Positions 12,395 to 23,068 of a stretch of 64,000 bases of DNA are shown here, in pieces. The DNA comes from Biscogniauxia marginata (taxonomy: Eukaryota; Ascomycota; Sordariomycetes; Xylariales; Xylariaceae), in the NCBI GenBank assembly GCA_022695795.1, contig MU404064.1, positions 186,001 to 250,000 on the forward strand. The letters are read 5' to 3'. Both the position numbers and the translations under genes were made by a program. Within the stretch, counting starts at the first letter, position 1; every line of letters begins with the position of its first letter. The notes beneath the pieces were generated by a model. It made no database searches and was not told the DNA's origin. It was given only the letters and a program-made list of their open reading frames with translations.

Positions 12395-14209
12395 GGCTTA
12401 TGCGATTATTGTTTCGGAGGAAGCTCGAAGCTCGAAGCTCGAAGCTCGAGACTAGATTGAGGATGCACCAAACCCTGGTAAGGTGGGTGTGTTCATGTAA
12501 GGGATGCCAGTTGAACGAATGGTAAGTGGAACGAATCGTATAGCCCGGTAGCAAAAGGGTATTTGGCATCAACTAGCCGGCACGATTCGCCAATCTGTGA
12601 CAGGGAGGTAATGAGGGTTCATACAACGCTGAATACAAAATAATTAATTACATGAAGAGTAGAGAAAGGAGAGAAGGATGAGTGGTGGGCGGGGGATGAA
12701 AGTGTCTTGTACAGTTAGGTTGGACAAAAGAATGTTAATGTCCAGGCAGATCCAACTACATATGTAAGCCTGTGGAGGGTTAGTAGTTACATACTGTGTG
12801 AGCTAATAATTGTTAGGTTAGGTGCTTGTATAGGGTCCTACCTAGCGGGTGACGCGGCTTGTCTCGTCTGGCGAGCCATAGCGGGATAGCAGTAGGTACC
12901 TATGTACCTAGGTAAGACGTGGCTGATGGCCTGCCGAATTAAGGTTTACCGGCAAGCATCGGTTGTCCAGCTATTACAGGGTCTCGACATGATATAAGCT
13001 ACCTACTAAGGTAGTACATGAGGGGGGGGCTTAAAGTGTAGCTGAACAAAAGCTCGCACTGTATTTGTAGCATACCTCTAGGCCCTTGCCTTGATCCAAT
13101 TCTTCTTGTCAGCCCTGCCAGGTCCCCGTCTTGTACTAGTTCATCTAAGTACATAAATGTTAGCTGCGTTGCATTCCCGTCTTTACCATGCCTTACTTCA
13201 TAGGTATATAATTCTTCAACCGGATTTAGCAATTAAGGCTGTGTAACTGAAGCAGCATAACATGAGATAAGAACCCGTTTCATAACTACCTACCTTACCT
13301 CAATTCTTGGTTACGACAACAATGACACAATTTGAGCGAGTAGGTAAGTACCGTCCCCGTGCGGAAATACTTCTTTTCAACGGCTGACAGCCAAATGCAG
13401 ATCCCCACCGGAAACTAAGTATTTTCCTAGCCCTCGTCACCATCAGCATCGTCAACCTTGATACACTACACTACATGTCCACCTACGCCGGTGTTTCCTA
13501 GTTCGTACAATAACCCATACCTACAGTCTGCTTCAGATAGGTAATGTAACTTTAGGTATAGAGCACTGTATACGAGCCGTGCATCGGAAATGCGGCTATC
13601 CGCTGTGGCGACTCTCACTATGAACTTGCGAGACAGGCAAGAGATAAAGAGAGAGACAACACAGTCGATAACACGTCTGTATCCGAAACCCCTTGCTGTC
13701 CTTCGTGTAAACATCATATGACCAGAAGAGGGGCGCAGGACTCTTGCCCAGACCGACTTTATTGACCTCTTCCGTGCCACTCTGCTTACAATCCTCAACC
13801 AGGCAACTTGCTAGCATCTGCATCCTTCGACTATGGACGGTGCGCACTAATACCCCTAGTCTCGAGATCTACAGCCTCATCTCGGCCCCCCTTTGCCCAT
13901 GGGCTCGGCCTGATAATGGTTCAACCTTAAGCGCTGCTGAATCCTGCCTGCTCGAGGATGGAGCACAGCTGGGCTATAGCGTTGTCATAGGGTATCCGCC
14001 CAAGTAGGGGGGCCCGTTCATCGACACCGCATCATCCCATTCAAGCTTCCTCCTCTCTCCCTTCGCTCACGCCCCCATCTTCTTTGGCAGAAGCTACCTT
14101 CTTTTACCTGTCTTTCTCCCACCTACTGTTTGTGAAGCCCTTTTGTTCGTTTTCCAATAAGCCAACTCCCGCGCTGCTAGCGCATGGTCTACCATCTGAA
14201 GCCATAGTC
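12395..14209. other. intergenic between two divergent genes
   Basis: Divergent spacer between the GT8 gene and the protease homologue, so it should hold both promoters. The 13.9-14.2 kb stretch is pyrimidine-rich (TCCTCCTCTCTCCCTTCG), like a fungal core promoter or 5' leader. TAGGTA runs occur near 12895-12915. No gene supported. Confidence 0.5.
12421..12448. repeat. four tandem copies of AAGCTCG
   Basis: Perfect four-fold 7-base tandem repeat immediately upstream of the GT8 start codon, therefore in its 5' leader or promoter. Seen directly. Confidence 0.9.
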
Positions 14210-16084
14210 ATGGCTTTCACTACTACCCTTTCTGTGCCTCTGTCAGTTCTGTCTTGCCTGGCTGCCTTGGCCCTTGTTGATGCTGCTCCGGAGCCTGTCG
14301 CTGCAGAATGGTCGGACCAGGTCTTCGGTCCGGATGGGCCGTGGCACGCTGTTCAGGTAACCGTCGGTAACGATCAGAGGATATCACTATACCCGGGACG
14401 AGAATTCCAGAGCTTCTTGCTCACGAGCAACTACTGTAGTCACAATTCTTCGACGGCCTGTTACGCCACGCAGGCTGGACTTTACAATGATGCCCAGGCG
14501 GAGGTAGACAATACCGGGAGCACGGGGAGTATCCAATTTGAGCCGGGACCAGACTACATGTTGGGTCTCGATATGGATGGTGCGAATGCTGTATCGTGGG
14601 TCGATTATATGGATGTTGGCCAGAAGACGATACCCAACGTTTCCCTAGCACTCCTCGAAGAGTCGTACGTGGTGTATCCGGATGGCACCTGGTATCCTCA
14701 GACGGTGGGATGTCTAGGACTCGGCGCTCCAAGCACGATTAACCAGAGCTTTTCGACACTCATGGGACCAGCGATAAATGCCAGTCTGATTCCTGGCTAC
14801 TTGTGGGAACATGACCAAATCCCTTCGAACTCATTCGGTATGCATATTGGCTCAGCGAATCCTTCTATGCCAGGTTCGTTGTATTTTGGAGGTTATGACC
14901 AGAATCGTATTGTAGGCGATATCATTACCGAATCTGATGATTACACCAAGGCGATCGCTTTGAAAGATATCAGCATCAACGTTATCGACGGCTCATCACC
15001 CTGGGAGTTCGAGTCTAAAGGGGGGCTACTTGCGGCGAATAACGGTTCGATTGGGTCCGGTGGGTTGCAAGTTTCTGTTGATGGCTGCTCGCCATATCTG
15101 ACTCTGCCAAAGTCAACTTGCGATGCCATCACAGCCACTCTACCCGTTACGTACGATAACAACCTTGGTCTTTATATCTGGAACACGGACAATGAAAAAT
15201 ACTCGCAGATTGTCAATTCGGCCTCAGCTCTAGTCTTCACGTTCCTTGGAGGATCGAACACACAGAACGTAAACATATCGGTACCATTCCGCCACCTCAA
15301 CCTTACGCTAACTGCTCCTCTGGTGAACACGGAACAGCAATACTTCCCATGTTATACTGGTCCTTCCCGCCAGTATGCCCTTGGAAGGGCTTTCTTGCAA
15401 GATGCATTCGTGGGTGCGAATTGGGGAACAAAAACGTGGTGGTTAGCACAGGCACCCGGCCCAAACGTCCCAGCTTCGTCGGTTGTCGAAATTGCCAATG
15501 ACGACACCGAAATAAAGGCCAGTGCAAACGACTGGAAGGAGTCTTGGTCTGGTTCTTGGAAAGCTCTGACACCAGAAGAAGCGAACAGCTCCGCTGCTGT
15601 GAACGCACCAGGTGCAGATAGTGAAGGCCAGAGATCAGGCCTATCAACCGGAGCCCAGGCCGGTATTGGGGTGGGCGTTGGAATTGCAGGCGTGGCCCTC
15701 ATTGGGGCTATTGGTTTCTTCTTCTTGCGTCGCCGCAAGGCTTCTAAGAATGCCGACAGCACGGATAGCGCTTCATATAACGCGCAGGCGGCGCCTCAGC
15801 ATGGTTATTACATGCCTGTTAAGCCTCCGATGTCCCCTGACATGGCTGATGGATCGCACAGTACAGTTGCGCCTTACAATCAAGGATTCGCCCAGCAATA
15901 CCCTGGACAGTATTCTGGGGAATACCCTCAACCATATGGACAGACATTCACCGCTGAGTTGCCTGCTGGAGGCCAAGTGACAGAGCTTCCTGGTTCAGCA
16001 CCATTCGATTTGCAGTCACAAAATTTTGGATTGCCCCAAGGTAGCCAGGTGTCGCCTCATCAGCCAAATCATGGTGCTAGCTAA
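14210..16084 (+). CDS. membrane-anchored aspartic-protease (A1) homologue, catalytic motif altered
   Basis: Single exon, 624 residues. The first in-frame ATG is at 14210 and opens a signal peptide (MAFTTTLSVPLSVLSCLAAL, cleavage near residue 25). The extracellular part has pepsin-fold landmarks such as GCLGLGAPST, FGMHIGS, GSLYFGGYD and ALGRAFLQDAF, with many N-glycosylation sites. A transmembrane helix lies at about 484-506 (GIAGVALIGAIGFFFLRRRK), then a 118-residue cytosolic tail rich in Pro, Gln, Tyr and Gly. The first catalytic Asp motif (D-T/S-G) is absent: the region reads RISLYPGREF at residues 57-66. The second site reads DGCSPYLTLP (291-300) rather than D-S/T-G-T/S. It is therefore probably not an active protease, and may act as a cell-surface sensor or wall-associated protein. 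Family placement is good; the role is inferred. Confidence 0.85.
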   Translation: MAFTTTLSVPLSVLSCLAALALVDAAPEPVAAEWSDQVFGPDGPWHAVQVTVGNDQRISLYPGREFQSFLLTSNYCSHNSSTACYATQAGLYNDAQAEVDNTGSTGSIQFEPGPDYMLGLDMDGANAVSWVDYMDVGQKTIPNVSLALLEESYVVYPDGTWYPQTVGCLGLGAPSTINQSFSTLMGPAINASLIPGYLWEHDQIPSNSFGMHIGSANPSMPGSLYFGGYDQNRIVGDIITESDDYTKAIALKDISINVIDGSSPWEFESKGGLLAANNGSIGSGGLQVSVDGCSPYLTLPKSTCDAITATLPVTYDNNLGLYIWNTDNEKYSQIVNSASALVFTFLGGSNTQNVNISVPFRHLNLTLTAPLVNTEQQYFPCYTGPSRQYALGRAFLQDAFVGANWGTKTWWLAQAPGPNVPASSVVEIANDDTEIKASANDWKESWSGSWKALTPEEANSSAAVNAPGADSEGQRSGLSTGAQAGIGVGVGIAGVALIGAIGFFFLRRRKASKNADSTDSASYNAQAAPQHGYYMPVKPPMSPDMADGSHSTVAPYNQGFAQQYPGQYSGEYPQPYGQTFTAELPAGGQVTELPGSAPFDLQSQNFGLPQGSQVSPHQPNHGAS

Positions 16085-18451
16085 TAATGGTATTTGCGTT
16101 CGTGGCCGGCCTTGGGACAAGATCCATTAAGACGAACACTAGACTTTTATTTTCTCAAACTTCTTTAATCTATAGATTTTTATCATAACGGTATTGCATA
16201 ATTTCAAGTTATATCCCATATGTGGGAGATCATGTTTGTACGACCTCAAGCGCCGGAAAGGGAAGATACCATTTGGTTGGATCATGTTAAAAAGTGACGG
16301 AATCATGGAAAGGAAGGGATATTTTTCTTCAATATGTAGTGATTCAGAGATATATTCATAACGCTCGTCCATCCCCTTTCCACTCTAACAACCACAACTA
16401 TATCTCAGTCTTACCTTATGATGCTATCTAGAATCATAGCAATAGGTTGAGAGAATGGGAAACACCGTGATTTGGATCAAGTAACATTATCATGATTATG
16501 CTTGCTTCTACTACGAAGGATTCAACTATGTACACAATGCCTTCCCCTCTTGCTCCCCATGCTTATACATGATGTCGTGCTGCATGCTAACAGGGGCTAA
16601 ACTCCCAAGGAATGATAGAGAAGGAATGCTAGTGAGCTCTTCACTGTTTTGCTCTCTTTCTTCCTCCCCTAAGCTAGTTCAGCTACCCCGTTTTTCGCAT
16701 GATCAGGATCTTTGGTCTGATTCGTCCTTTACTTTGCTTCGCCCCTCTCGCCAACTTAAGGACAAGACTGCATCCTGTGCTCTCTACCCGGTCCATCATA
16801 CTCAAGGGGGGTAGCTAGCTGATACAAGCCAGATACTAAGCCAAAATACCCATCTCTCAGGTTCACACTGTGACGTTCAACTTGTGATGGCGTCTGCATG
16901 TATACCCAAGCACCAGGGGCTCCTCTACCCGCCTACCTACCTCGTGTACTTTAATCTAATTACTTGAGTACGATTGCATACAAGATATTGGCTTTTTACA
17001 CAACGGCCCCCACGAGGGTAGATTGCAATTTACTTTCCTGATGGCTACGTGAGTGGGCGTTCGGTAGGTAGGCAGACCTTCTCGGTTCAGCTCTGTTCTG
17101 TGCGCGGCAGTCAATGTAAAAGTACTCCAATCTTGCGCCTCCTATACAAAATACCCCCAACTATGTGTGGTGTGTCGGAGATTGAACTTCGCCGGGTAGG
17201 GAATGGAGGTGTCGCAATATATTTCGAAACAAAAAATATCGTGCCGCAGTCCTGCTTCACCTCAGAAGTTTAATTCATGCCTACGTATAGTTAGAGTAGC
17301 AGCGAGTTTAGGTTCGACTCCTATAGCACTATTGGTATCTCGCTTGTGCTCGTTTCTCCTATGACCTGACACCCTCAAAACCTAAGTCCCCCTATTTTTA
17401 TCCCATCCTCTTCTCTATTAATAGACACACTAATGCTAGACTAGCGCTTGAAGAAAATGTACACATGTCGAGACGGTCTGCTAACCTAGCATCTCGACCT
17501 AGTGCGAACTCAAGCGCTGGCGTCTGCTGAAGAACGGCCCCGCGCGATCGTTGTAGGGCACAGCCGGCCGGTGAACGCCACCCCGTGCCAGCGAGCTGGA
17601 ATTACCTGGCTGAAATAAACATGGGAAACTTTTAAGCTACCTCATACTCTCTTCTGTTTTTACGTGACACAAGGAATACCTACATACCCGTCGAAGCTAA
17701 ATAGTCGCCACAAAGGGGATATCTCCTATCAATGTCTTTGCCCCGGAGCCTCGTTCACTTCTAGTGTAATGGCAGCTCGTTGATCATTATGACACCTCGA
17801 AAGCAATGGTCACATGTTGGTCAAGAAACATATTGATATGCTACCGAGGAACTATGGAACTACAGATATCTGTGCTCCTGGAAATATATTCCCATAGTTG
17901 ATAGTATGCTGGTCGTTATGGTCTCTACATTAAGTCGGTAGGTACGTGTGATTTTGTAAATTCCATTCTGCTACCTAAATGCAACCACCGAGACCAAGTC
18001 TACGTAGGTGGTATTTCCACATGCATCGACGATGTCATAACGCTTATTGACATTTATCGAATCCAACCTTACCCTACCAGTGACACGCGAACTACGTTGG
18101 CCTAGGCCCTTGGCGGTTCTATGTACCCTTCTTATCTTCTACTGCAGCAACCCTTGATGAAATGTCGATCTTCTAAGTGCAAGGTATTGCTGTGGCTCAC
18201 TAAAAAAGGGGGGCGGGCTAGGATCGTTCACGTCTGTGCCTTTTTGGCTTCCGATTCGTCGATTTTTACGATGGGAAATTGGAGTAAGACGAGAGCTGAA
18301 TGACGATCACGGAGTTCGAAGCACGAAAAATATAAGCGAGACTCTGTCTAATTATTATGGCCCTCGGTCAATGTTCTCCTATGATGGGGTACCAAATCTA
18401 AAAAAAGAAAGTTTCCCGGGGATTTTCAACCCCCAAATTTTAAGAGCCTAG
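16085..18451. other. 2.4 kb intergenic region
   Basis: 3' flanks of two convergent genes. Short open frames have no motifs. The only structure noted is a nested hairpin at 17443-17518, listed separately. Confidence 0.5.
17443..17518. other. nested inverted repeats, possible RNA or DNA hairpin
   Basis: Outer arms AGCGCTTGA (17443-17451) and TCAAGCGCT (17510-17518) are perfect complements. Inner arms GTCGAGA (17467-17473) and TCTCGAC (17492-17498) are also perfect and lie inside them in the right order. It sits in a non-coding spacer. A structured transcript is possible, but nothing shows it is transcribed. Confidence 0.4.
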
Positions 18452-19408
18452 TTACTGTAATTCCCCAACGAGACCCTTCATCACATCATCCAAGTTCTCG
18501 GGCTTCAAGCCAAGCCTCCGGTAATCGATGACCTTGGCGCTGTAGTCCCCGCCATAACCCTCCTTGAAGGCCAGGCTAGTCAACAGCCGGAGGCCAGACA
18601 TGATGTCCCCCTTGGCCAACCCCTCCTTGCACGCCTTCATCACCTCGTCCGAGTCCTCCCTGATGACCGTCCAGTCCTCCTCCCTCGTGCCCGTCGCACG
18701 GACCGCGCTAGCCAGCAAGTCCCGCTGGCTCGCGAGGAACGAGCTGAAGTAAACCCAGCCATTGCGCCAGCCCCTCAGCTCCTCCTCAGGCAGCGCCAGC
18801 ATCGCGGCGAGGGACTCACCCACGCGCTTCAGCGTCGTAAAGTTAGCCCTCACGTCCCCGGCGTCCAGGATCCGCGCGGTTTTCTCCCTCAGGTCGATTC
18901 CCAGCCCGCCGAGCCGCATCGAGAACTCGACCCAGGGCCCCGTCGTGACGCCTATCCAGGCGCCGACGCCGAGCTCCTCGACGAGCGCGCGGTACGGCTC
19001 CTTGGCGCGGACCAGGTCGACCTCGCCGCGCAGCGCCTCGCCCACGAGCTCGAGCTCGGCGCGCATCCGCGCGTGCGCCACGTCCGAGCCGAACTCGCAC
19101 GGCACCACGTAGGCGACGCCCGCGCGCGCGGCGGCCCGGATCAGCGGCGCCTGCGCGGCGTACGCGCCGCGGCCGAGCGCGAGGATCAGCGCGTCCTGGC
19201 CCGCGAGCGCCGAGGCCGCGAACGCCTCGTCTTCGTACGCGCCCCGGTGCGTCGTCACGGACGCGGGGAAGACGGCGCCGGACGAGGCGCGCGTGAGCAC
19301 GGTTACGTTGTGGCCTGCGGCGAGGAGGGCGGCGAGGACCGGCGCGCCGAGCGTGCCGGTGCCGCCGACGAGAGCTATGTTGCGGGTTTGCTTGGGAGAT
19401 GGGGCCAT
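18452..19408 (-). CDS. NmrA-like / isoflavone-reductase-like NAD(P)-binding protein
   Basis: Single exon, 318 residues, close to the usual 300-320 of the family. The N-terminal Rossmann motif GGTGTLGAPV follows NIALV. The segment PCEFGSDVAHAR corresponds to the PSEFG region conserved in NmrA-like and isoflavone-reductase-like proteins, here with Cys for Ser. The C-terminus (KVIDYRRLGLKPENLDDVMK) is typical of fungal members. These proteins are cytosolic; some reduce secondary metabolites and others only sense NADP(H). No biosynthetic core enzyme lies nearby, so the substrate is unknown. The gene is far more GC-rich than its flanks and produces long spurious frames in the other five readings. 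Confidence 0.88.
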   Translation of the reverse strand: MAPSPKQTRNIALVGGTGTLGAPVLAALLAAGHNVTVLTRASSGAVFPASVTTHRGAYEDEAFAASALAGQDALILALGRGAYAAQAPLIRAAARAGVAYVVPCEFGSDVAHARMRAELELVGEALRGEVDLVRAKEPYRALVEELGVGAWIGVTTGPWVEFSMRLGGLGIDLREKTARILDAGDVRANFTTLKRVGESLAAMLALPEEELRGWRNGWVYFSSFLASQRDLLASAVRATGTREEDWTVIREDSDEVMKACKEGLAKGDIMSGLRLLTSLAFKEGYGGDYSAKVIDYRRLGLKPENLDDVMKGLVGELQ

Positions 19409-21576
19409 GATGATCGTGTGTTGTAGTAGTGTTAGTGGTGGGCTAAGATTTGTCTTGCGAGGGATTTTCCTTGGTGTTGCGAGTGCTTTGGCAGATAGAG
19501 AGAGGTAAGTTGTAGATATGGGACGGTAGGTAAGATTGGTCTCTTATACTAAGAAATCGTGAGAAGCTGAGTTGCGATTTGAGGATGAGTAGCTAAAAAC
19601 AGGTGCGATGTTCATGCCGTTTTATACTTCTACTAGCTTAGACATCCTCTCTTACATGTCCTTGCGTTGTAGAGAGGTCAATCGACCATGATGCAGACAC
19701 AGACACTTTTGCGAGTTACAAAGCGATGGCTTCGGGACCGAGTCCCCCTCTACAATGAACACGACCATCACATAATCTTCTTCCATCGTCCCAGATCGCT
19801 TGACTACATTGGTGCCGAAGAGACCCCCAGTAATTACTTGCTTAGATACCTGATGAGGCAATCGTAACTGTGCTATAGACTAGACTCGGAGGGTTTATAG
19901 TCCAGAGCTCTCCCCTATTTGTAAGCTGGCTGTGGTACCCACTTTTCCCGGGCTTAGCTGACCTCGCGCCATGGTGCAATCAAGAGTGCGGGCGAAAAGT
20001 GTAAATTAAATGCCAAGGAGACTGAATGCTAGTTCTTATATACTCGATACAAAATATCGTCGTGGTAATATAAGCGTTGATTTCCTCGTAATCGGATCAA
20101 CCAGTTCCTGTCTTGTCACTATACTATTTTCCCATATACTCTCTCTTTGTTAGAGGCGGTGGATTAGACTCTCCTGATGTTTTCCCCTCCTTGACAATGA
20201 ATAAGGGTGAAGAGGTAGATAGAGTAGAGGACTGACTAGCAAAAAGAATAAGGCCATGAGTACTCAACGGTTAGGTGAAATAGTGTAGCCAGTTACAATT
20301 TAGAAAGATGTTAGAAAGCCCACTGAAATAATAGCTTCATCTCGAATCCCTCAAGAACGCCTAGGTGAGTAGATACTGAACAGAAATATAAAAAGTTACT
20401 GAATCTGCAATATGTCTGATAAATTTCTAGTGTCTATCATAAGATCGGTGGGGAGGATGGATCCAAGCCATTTGAGACTAGGTATATCCTTTTAGATTAC
20501 TAATAACTAGAATTTATATAAATTGTTGTTCAATAAGCGTCTCATCTAAGAGGTCTATGGAGAGCAATGGAGTACTGAGATAATTCACACTGAAAGCTCT
20601 TATAAGTAAACAAGAAGATACAGGTGTTATTTCTGTAAATACGGCAAGACACGCCGAACTCAAGAAAGGCCATAGACTGATAATAATCACCTATCCGACA
20701 CATTAAAATTGACAAGGCACGTAACCTACAGACTACCTTGGCGGTTATGTAGATACGGATATTTATAAACAGGTATTAATTTCTCCTTGATTTTCCAGTT
20801 CTTTCTCACACTACACATCCTCCAGCAAGTGGAAATCGATACCGTTGACCGGGGCTGCGCTATCTATCAGGGAGCTACCTACCTAGTAGCCACAGCACGC
20901 GCGTAATCCCCCTTCCGGTGTCGGCCGCCACTGTCGCAAAAGCGACGTCGCTAATTGCATTATGCAATTAGGGTTAACATAGTCCGCGATTAGGTAATAT
21001 TTCAAAGTAGTCAGCGCGTGTCAACAGGGTATAAGTGGGGCTGGTATTGTATGAAGCTATAATACATCGTGCACCTGCAGTCTATTTATGCTTCTAACCA
21101 TCACGCGACTTTATGGCTTAGTCGCATTGCACGCCGACAATATGACTCATAGCCGCCTAACCCAACCTCGTACCTACCTAATGTGCCCAGACGTGTCTGC
21201 CCAACATCCAGCGTTCCTTTCACTGCATATGCAGTTATGCCAATATGTTGACCTCGTGCCAATTGCTAGACCAATTTAGGTTTAGTGTGAATGGGTCCTA
21301 TGATAGCACAACGGGATCTACTGGGCCTCACTTCAGATCTAGAATCCATGTAAGTATGCTATGTATAGTCGCACCAGCTTGAACAACATCTTGCAGAGCT
21401 CGAAACCGATGCCAGCATTTCCGCCAGCTACGATGAAAACTCGTGGTCCCTTCCAGCCAGGAGGCAGCATCCGTGAACTCAGACATCCCCATATATAAGT
21501 CACACATAGACATATTTGCTGCTTCTCGGCTGCAACAGTATTTCCACTCCACCGTCTTCATAATTGACACACTGCT
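19409..21576. other. 2.2 kb intergenic region
   Basis: Divergent spacer between the NmrA-like and F-box-like genes. It becomes AT-rich between about 20000 and 20800. Two adjacent palindromes at 20942-20970 are listed separately. No gene supported. Confidence 0.5.
20942..20970. promoter_or_regulatory. two adjacent palindromes, possible protein-binding site
   Basis: GCGACGTCGC (20942-20951) is a perfect 10-base palindrome with an ACGT core. It is followed directly by TAATTGCAT-T-ATGCAATTA (20952-20970), 9-base arms around one base. Position about 600 bases upstream of the F-box-like gene suits a dimeric-factor site; this is inference. Confidence 0.35.
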
Positions 21577-22335
21577 ATGGCTCTTGCTACAGTGCACAAA
21601 TCACCGTTTGATCGTCTCCCCGAAGAGATCCTTCTGTCTATCCTCCTCTTCGCCATGGAAAGTGATATTCCATTCTTCTTGAAGTATTATCTTAAAGCTA
21701 GACATCACGCGCAGTCTGAAAGGTCCAAGCGTGTGCGCCCGACTCCTCGCAAGTTCCAAAGTCCTACACAAGTAGGCCACTTAGCCGATTGGCTGCTCAT
21801 TAATTCTACGAGCAGTCGGATTCGCCGGCTAGGGAAGGAAGCCTTCTTCAAAGCCAAGATTATCGCCATGACCAATACTCTCGCTGAGAGACTTCAGACT
21901 GGTGCCGTTCTTGACCTAGTCAGCCAGAACGACCGGTCTCTAGCTCTTGAATACACCAGCGACTTAGTGTTTGTGCGCAACAAAATCTCCTCACCCGTCG
22001 AACTTGTGTGGATCGCAAAGCGCCTACAGGCTTTTCCGAGATTGAAGAGTTTCACGCTGCTCTTTGGAGACCAGCATGGGAAACGTACAGAATTGGCCGC
22101 CCGAGCTGTTGTAGGAACAGCGGAAACAGCCGGGAGATTCAAGATGCCCGAAGACTTGAGACAGTTGTTTCTCGATAATGGAGTGCCTAAACACCTGGAT
22201 CTGCAGGTGGCTGTTTGTCCAGGAACCACGTGGAGCGCAGAAAGGAGCACTCTCGTCCAAAATATTTATCCCGTGTTGATATACCGAGCAAAGGAACTAG
22301 CAAGAAAACATAAAGAAGAGAACCAGAAAAAGTAG
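21577..22335 (+). CDS. F-box-like hypothetical protein
   Basis: Single exon, 252 residues. The N-terminus (FDRLPEEILLSILLFAMESD, residues 11-30) has the Leu-Pro-x-Glu-Ile/Leu start of an F-box-like motif, though the rest of the motif is weak. The remainder is helical and basic, with a charged end (RAKELARKHKEENQKK). No leucine-rich or WD repeats are visible. If the F-box is real it would recruit targets to an SCF ubiquitin ligase through SKP1. The family is one of many short, fast-evolving fungal genes, so only the start is informative. Confidence 0.65.
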   Translation: MALATVHKSPFDRLPEEILLSILLFAMESDIPFFLKYYLKARHHAQSERSKRVRPTPRKFQSPTQVGHLADWLLINSTSSRIRRLGKEAFFKAKIIAMTNTLAERLQTGAVLDLVSQNDRSLALEYTSDLVFVRNKISSPVELVWIAKRLQAFPRLKSFTLLFGDQHGKRTELAARAVVGTAETAGRFKMPEDLRQLFLDNGVPKHLDLQVAVCPGTTWSAERSTLVQNIYPVLIYRAKELARKHKEENQKK

Positions 22336-23068
22336 GGTCTACTCAGGAGGCGAAGCAGCACAGATGACTTGCAAGGGATAATTACTGTCCAGCTCTGGAT
22401 ACGGCCTAAAAGTCCGCCTTGATGTGCCAAATACGTTTTCTAGGTATTTTGAATGATTCAAATCAATGAGAGCATAGTGGATTTAGATAGCCGGAATTAT
22501 AGGGGCCTGTTTATGAATAGGTGAATTGATACCATTTAAGTCGAGTGGTAATTAATGTCAGTTGGGCAAGAATGAAGGGAGTAATCGGGGTTAAGCACCG
22601 GAGATAGTAGTTGCCAAATTGGGGAATATACACTAGTATATAAAGGGGACGAAAACCCCAGGTCGAGGGGAAGACTTAGAAGGGCAGGGCTCGACCTGAT
22701 GAAATATATTGTTATTATTCTGGCATCATTATTGACCCCTTGAAAATTAATGAGAAATTATATGTATTTATAGTTGATACCTACATGGTGTGGAAGCCGT
22801 AGGAATCAAATTCTTGGTTTAGGTTATCCGACGATGATGCATATAATGTCTCTTTTCGCCATTTGTGAACTGCAAAATTACAAAGAGTAATTTCTGTCCT
22901 CAGAGAAAAAATGGGTATATTATCTAACCATTCAAAATTCATCGAGTAAAACTTGTATTGAAAATTCTTTTTGCTCGACACTTTTATGAGCAATTCACTT
23001 CGTAGCATCTCGTCAGGAGAGGGGGTTTTATTACGTACCTACTATAGCTTACCAGGTGCCGAGGACTT
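22336..23068. other. intergenic between convergent genes
   Basis: AT-rich 3' flanks of the F-box-like and HET genes. No reading frame with recognisable content. Confidence 0.5.

Noticed and set aside
17305..17330. GGTTCGACTCC, resembling a tRNA T arm
   Set aside because: The stem does not pair and no acceptor or anticodon arm can be drawn nearby.
18762..19426. Long open frames on other readings of the NmrA-like gene
   Set aside because: They come from very high GC, which removes stops in all frames. Arg/Ala/Ser-rich translations have no fold-like pattern.
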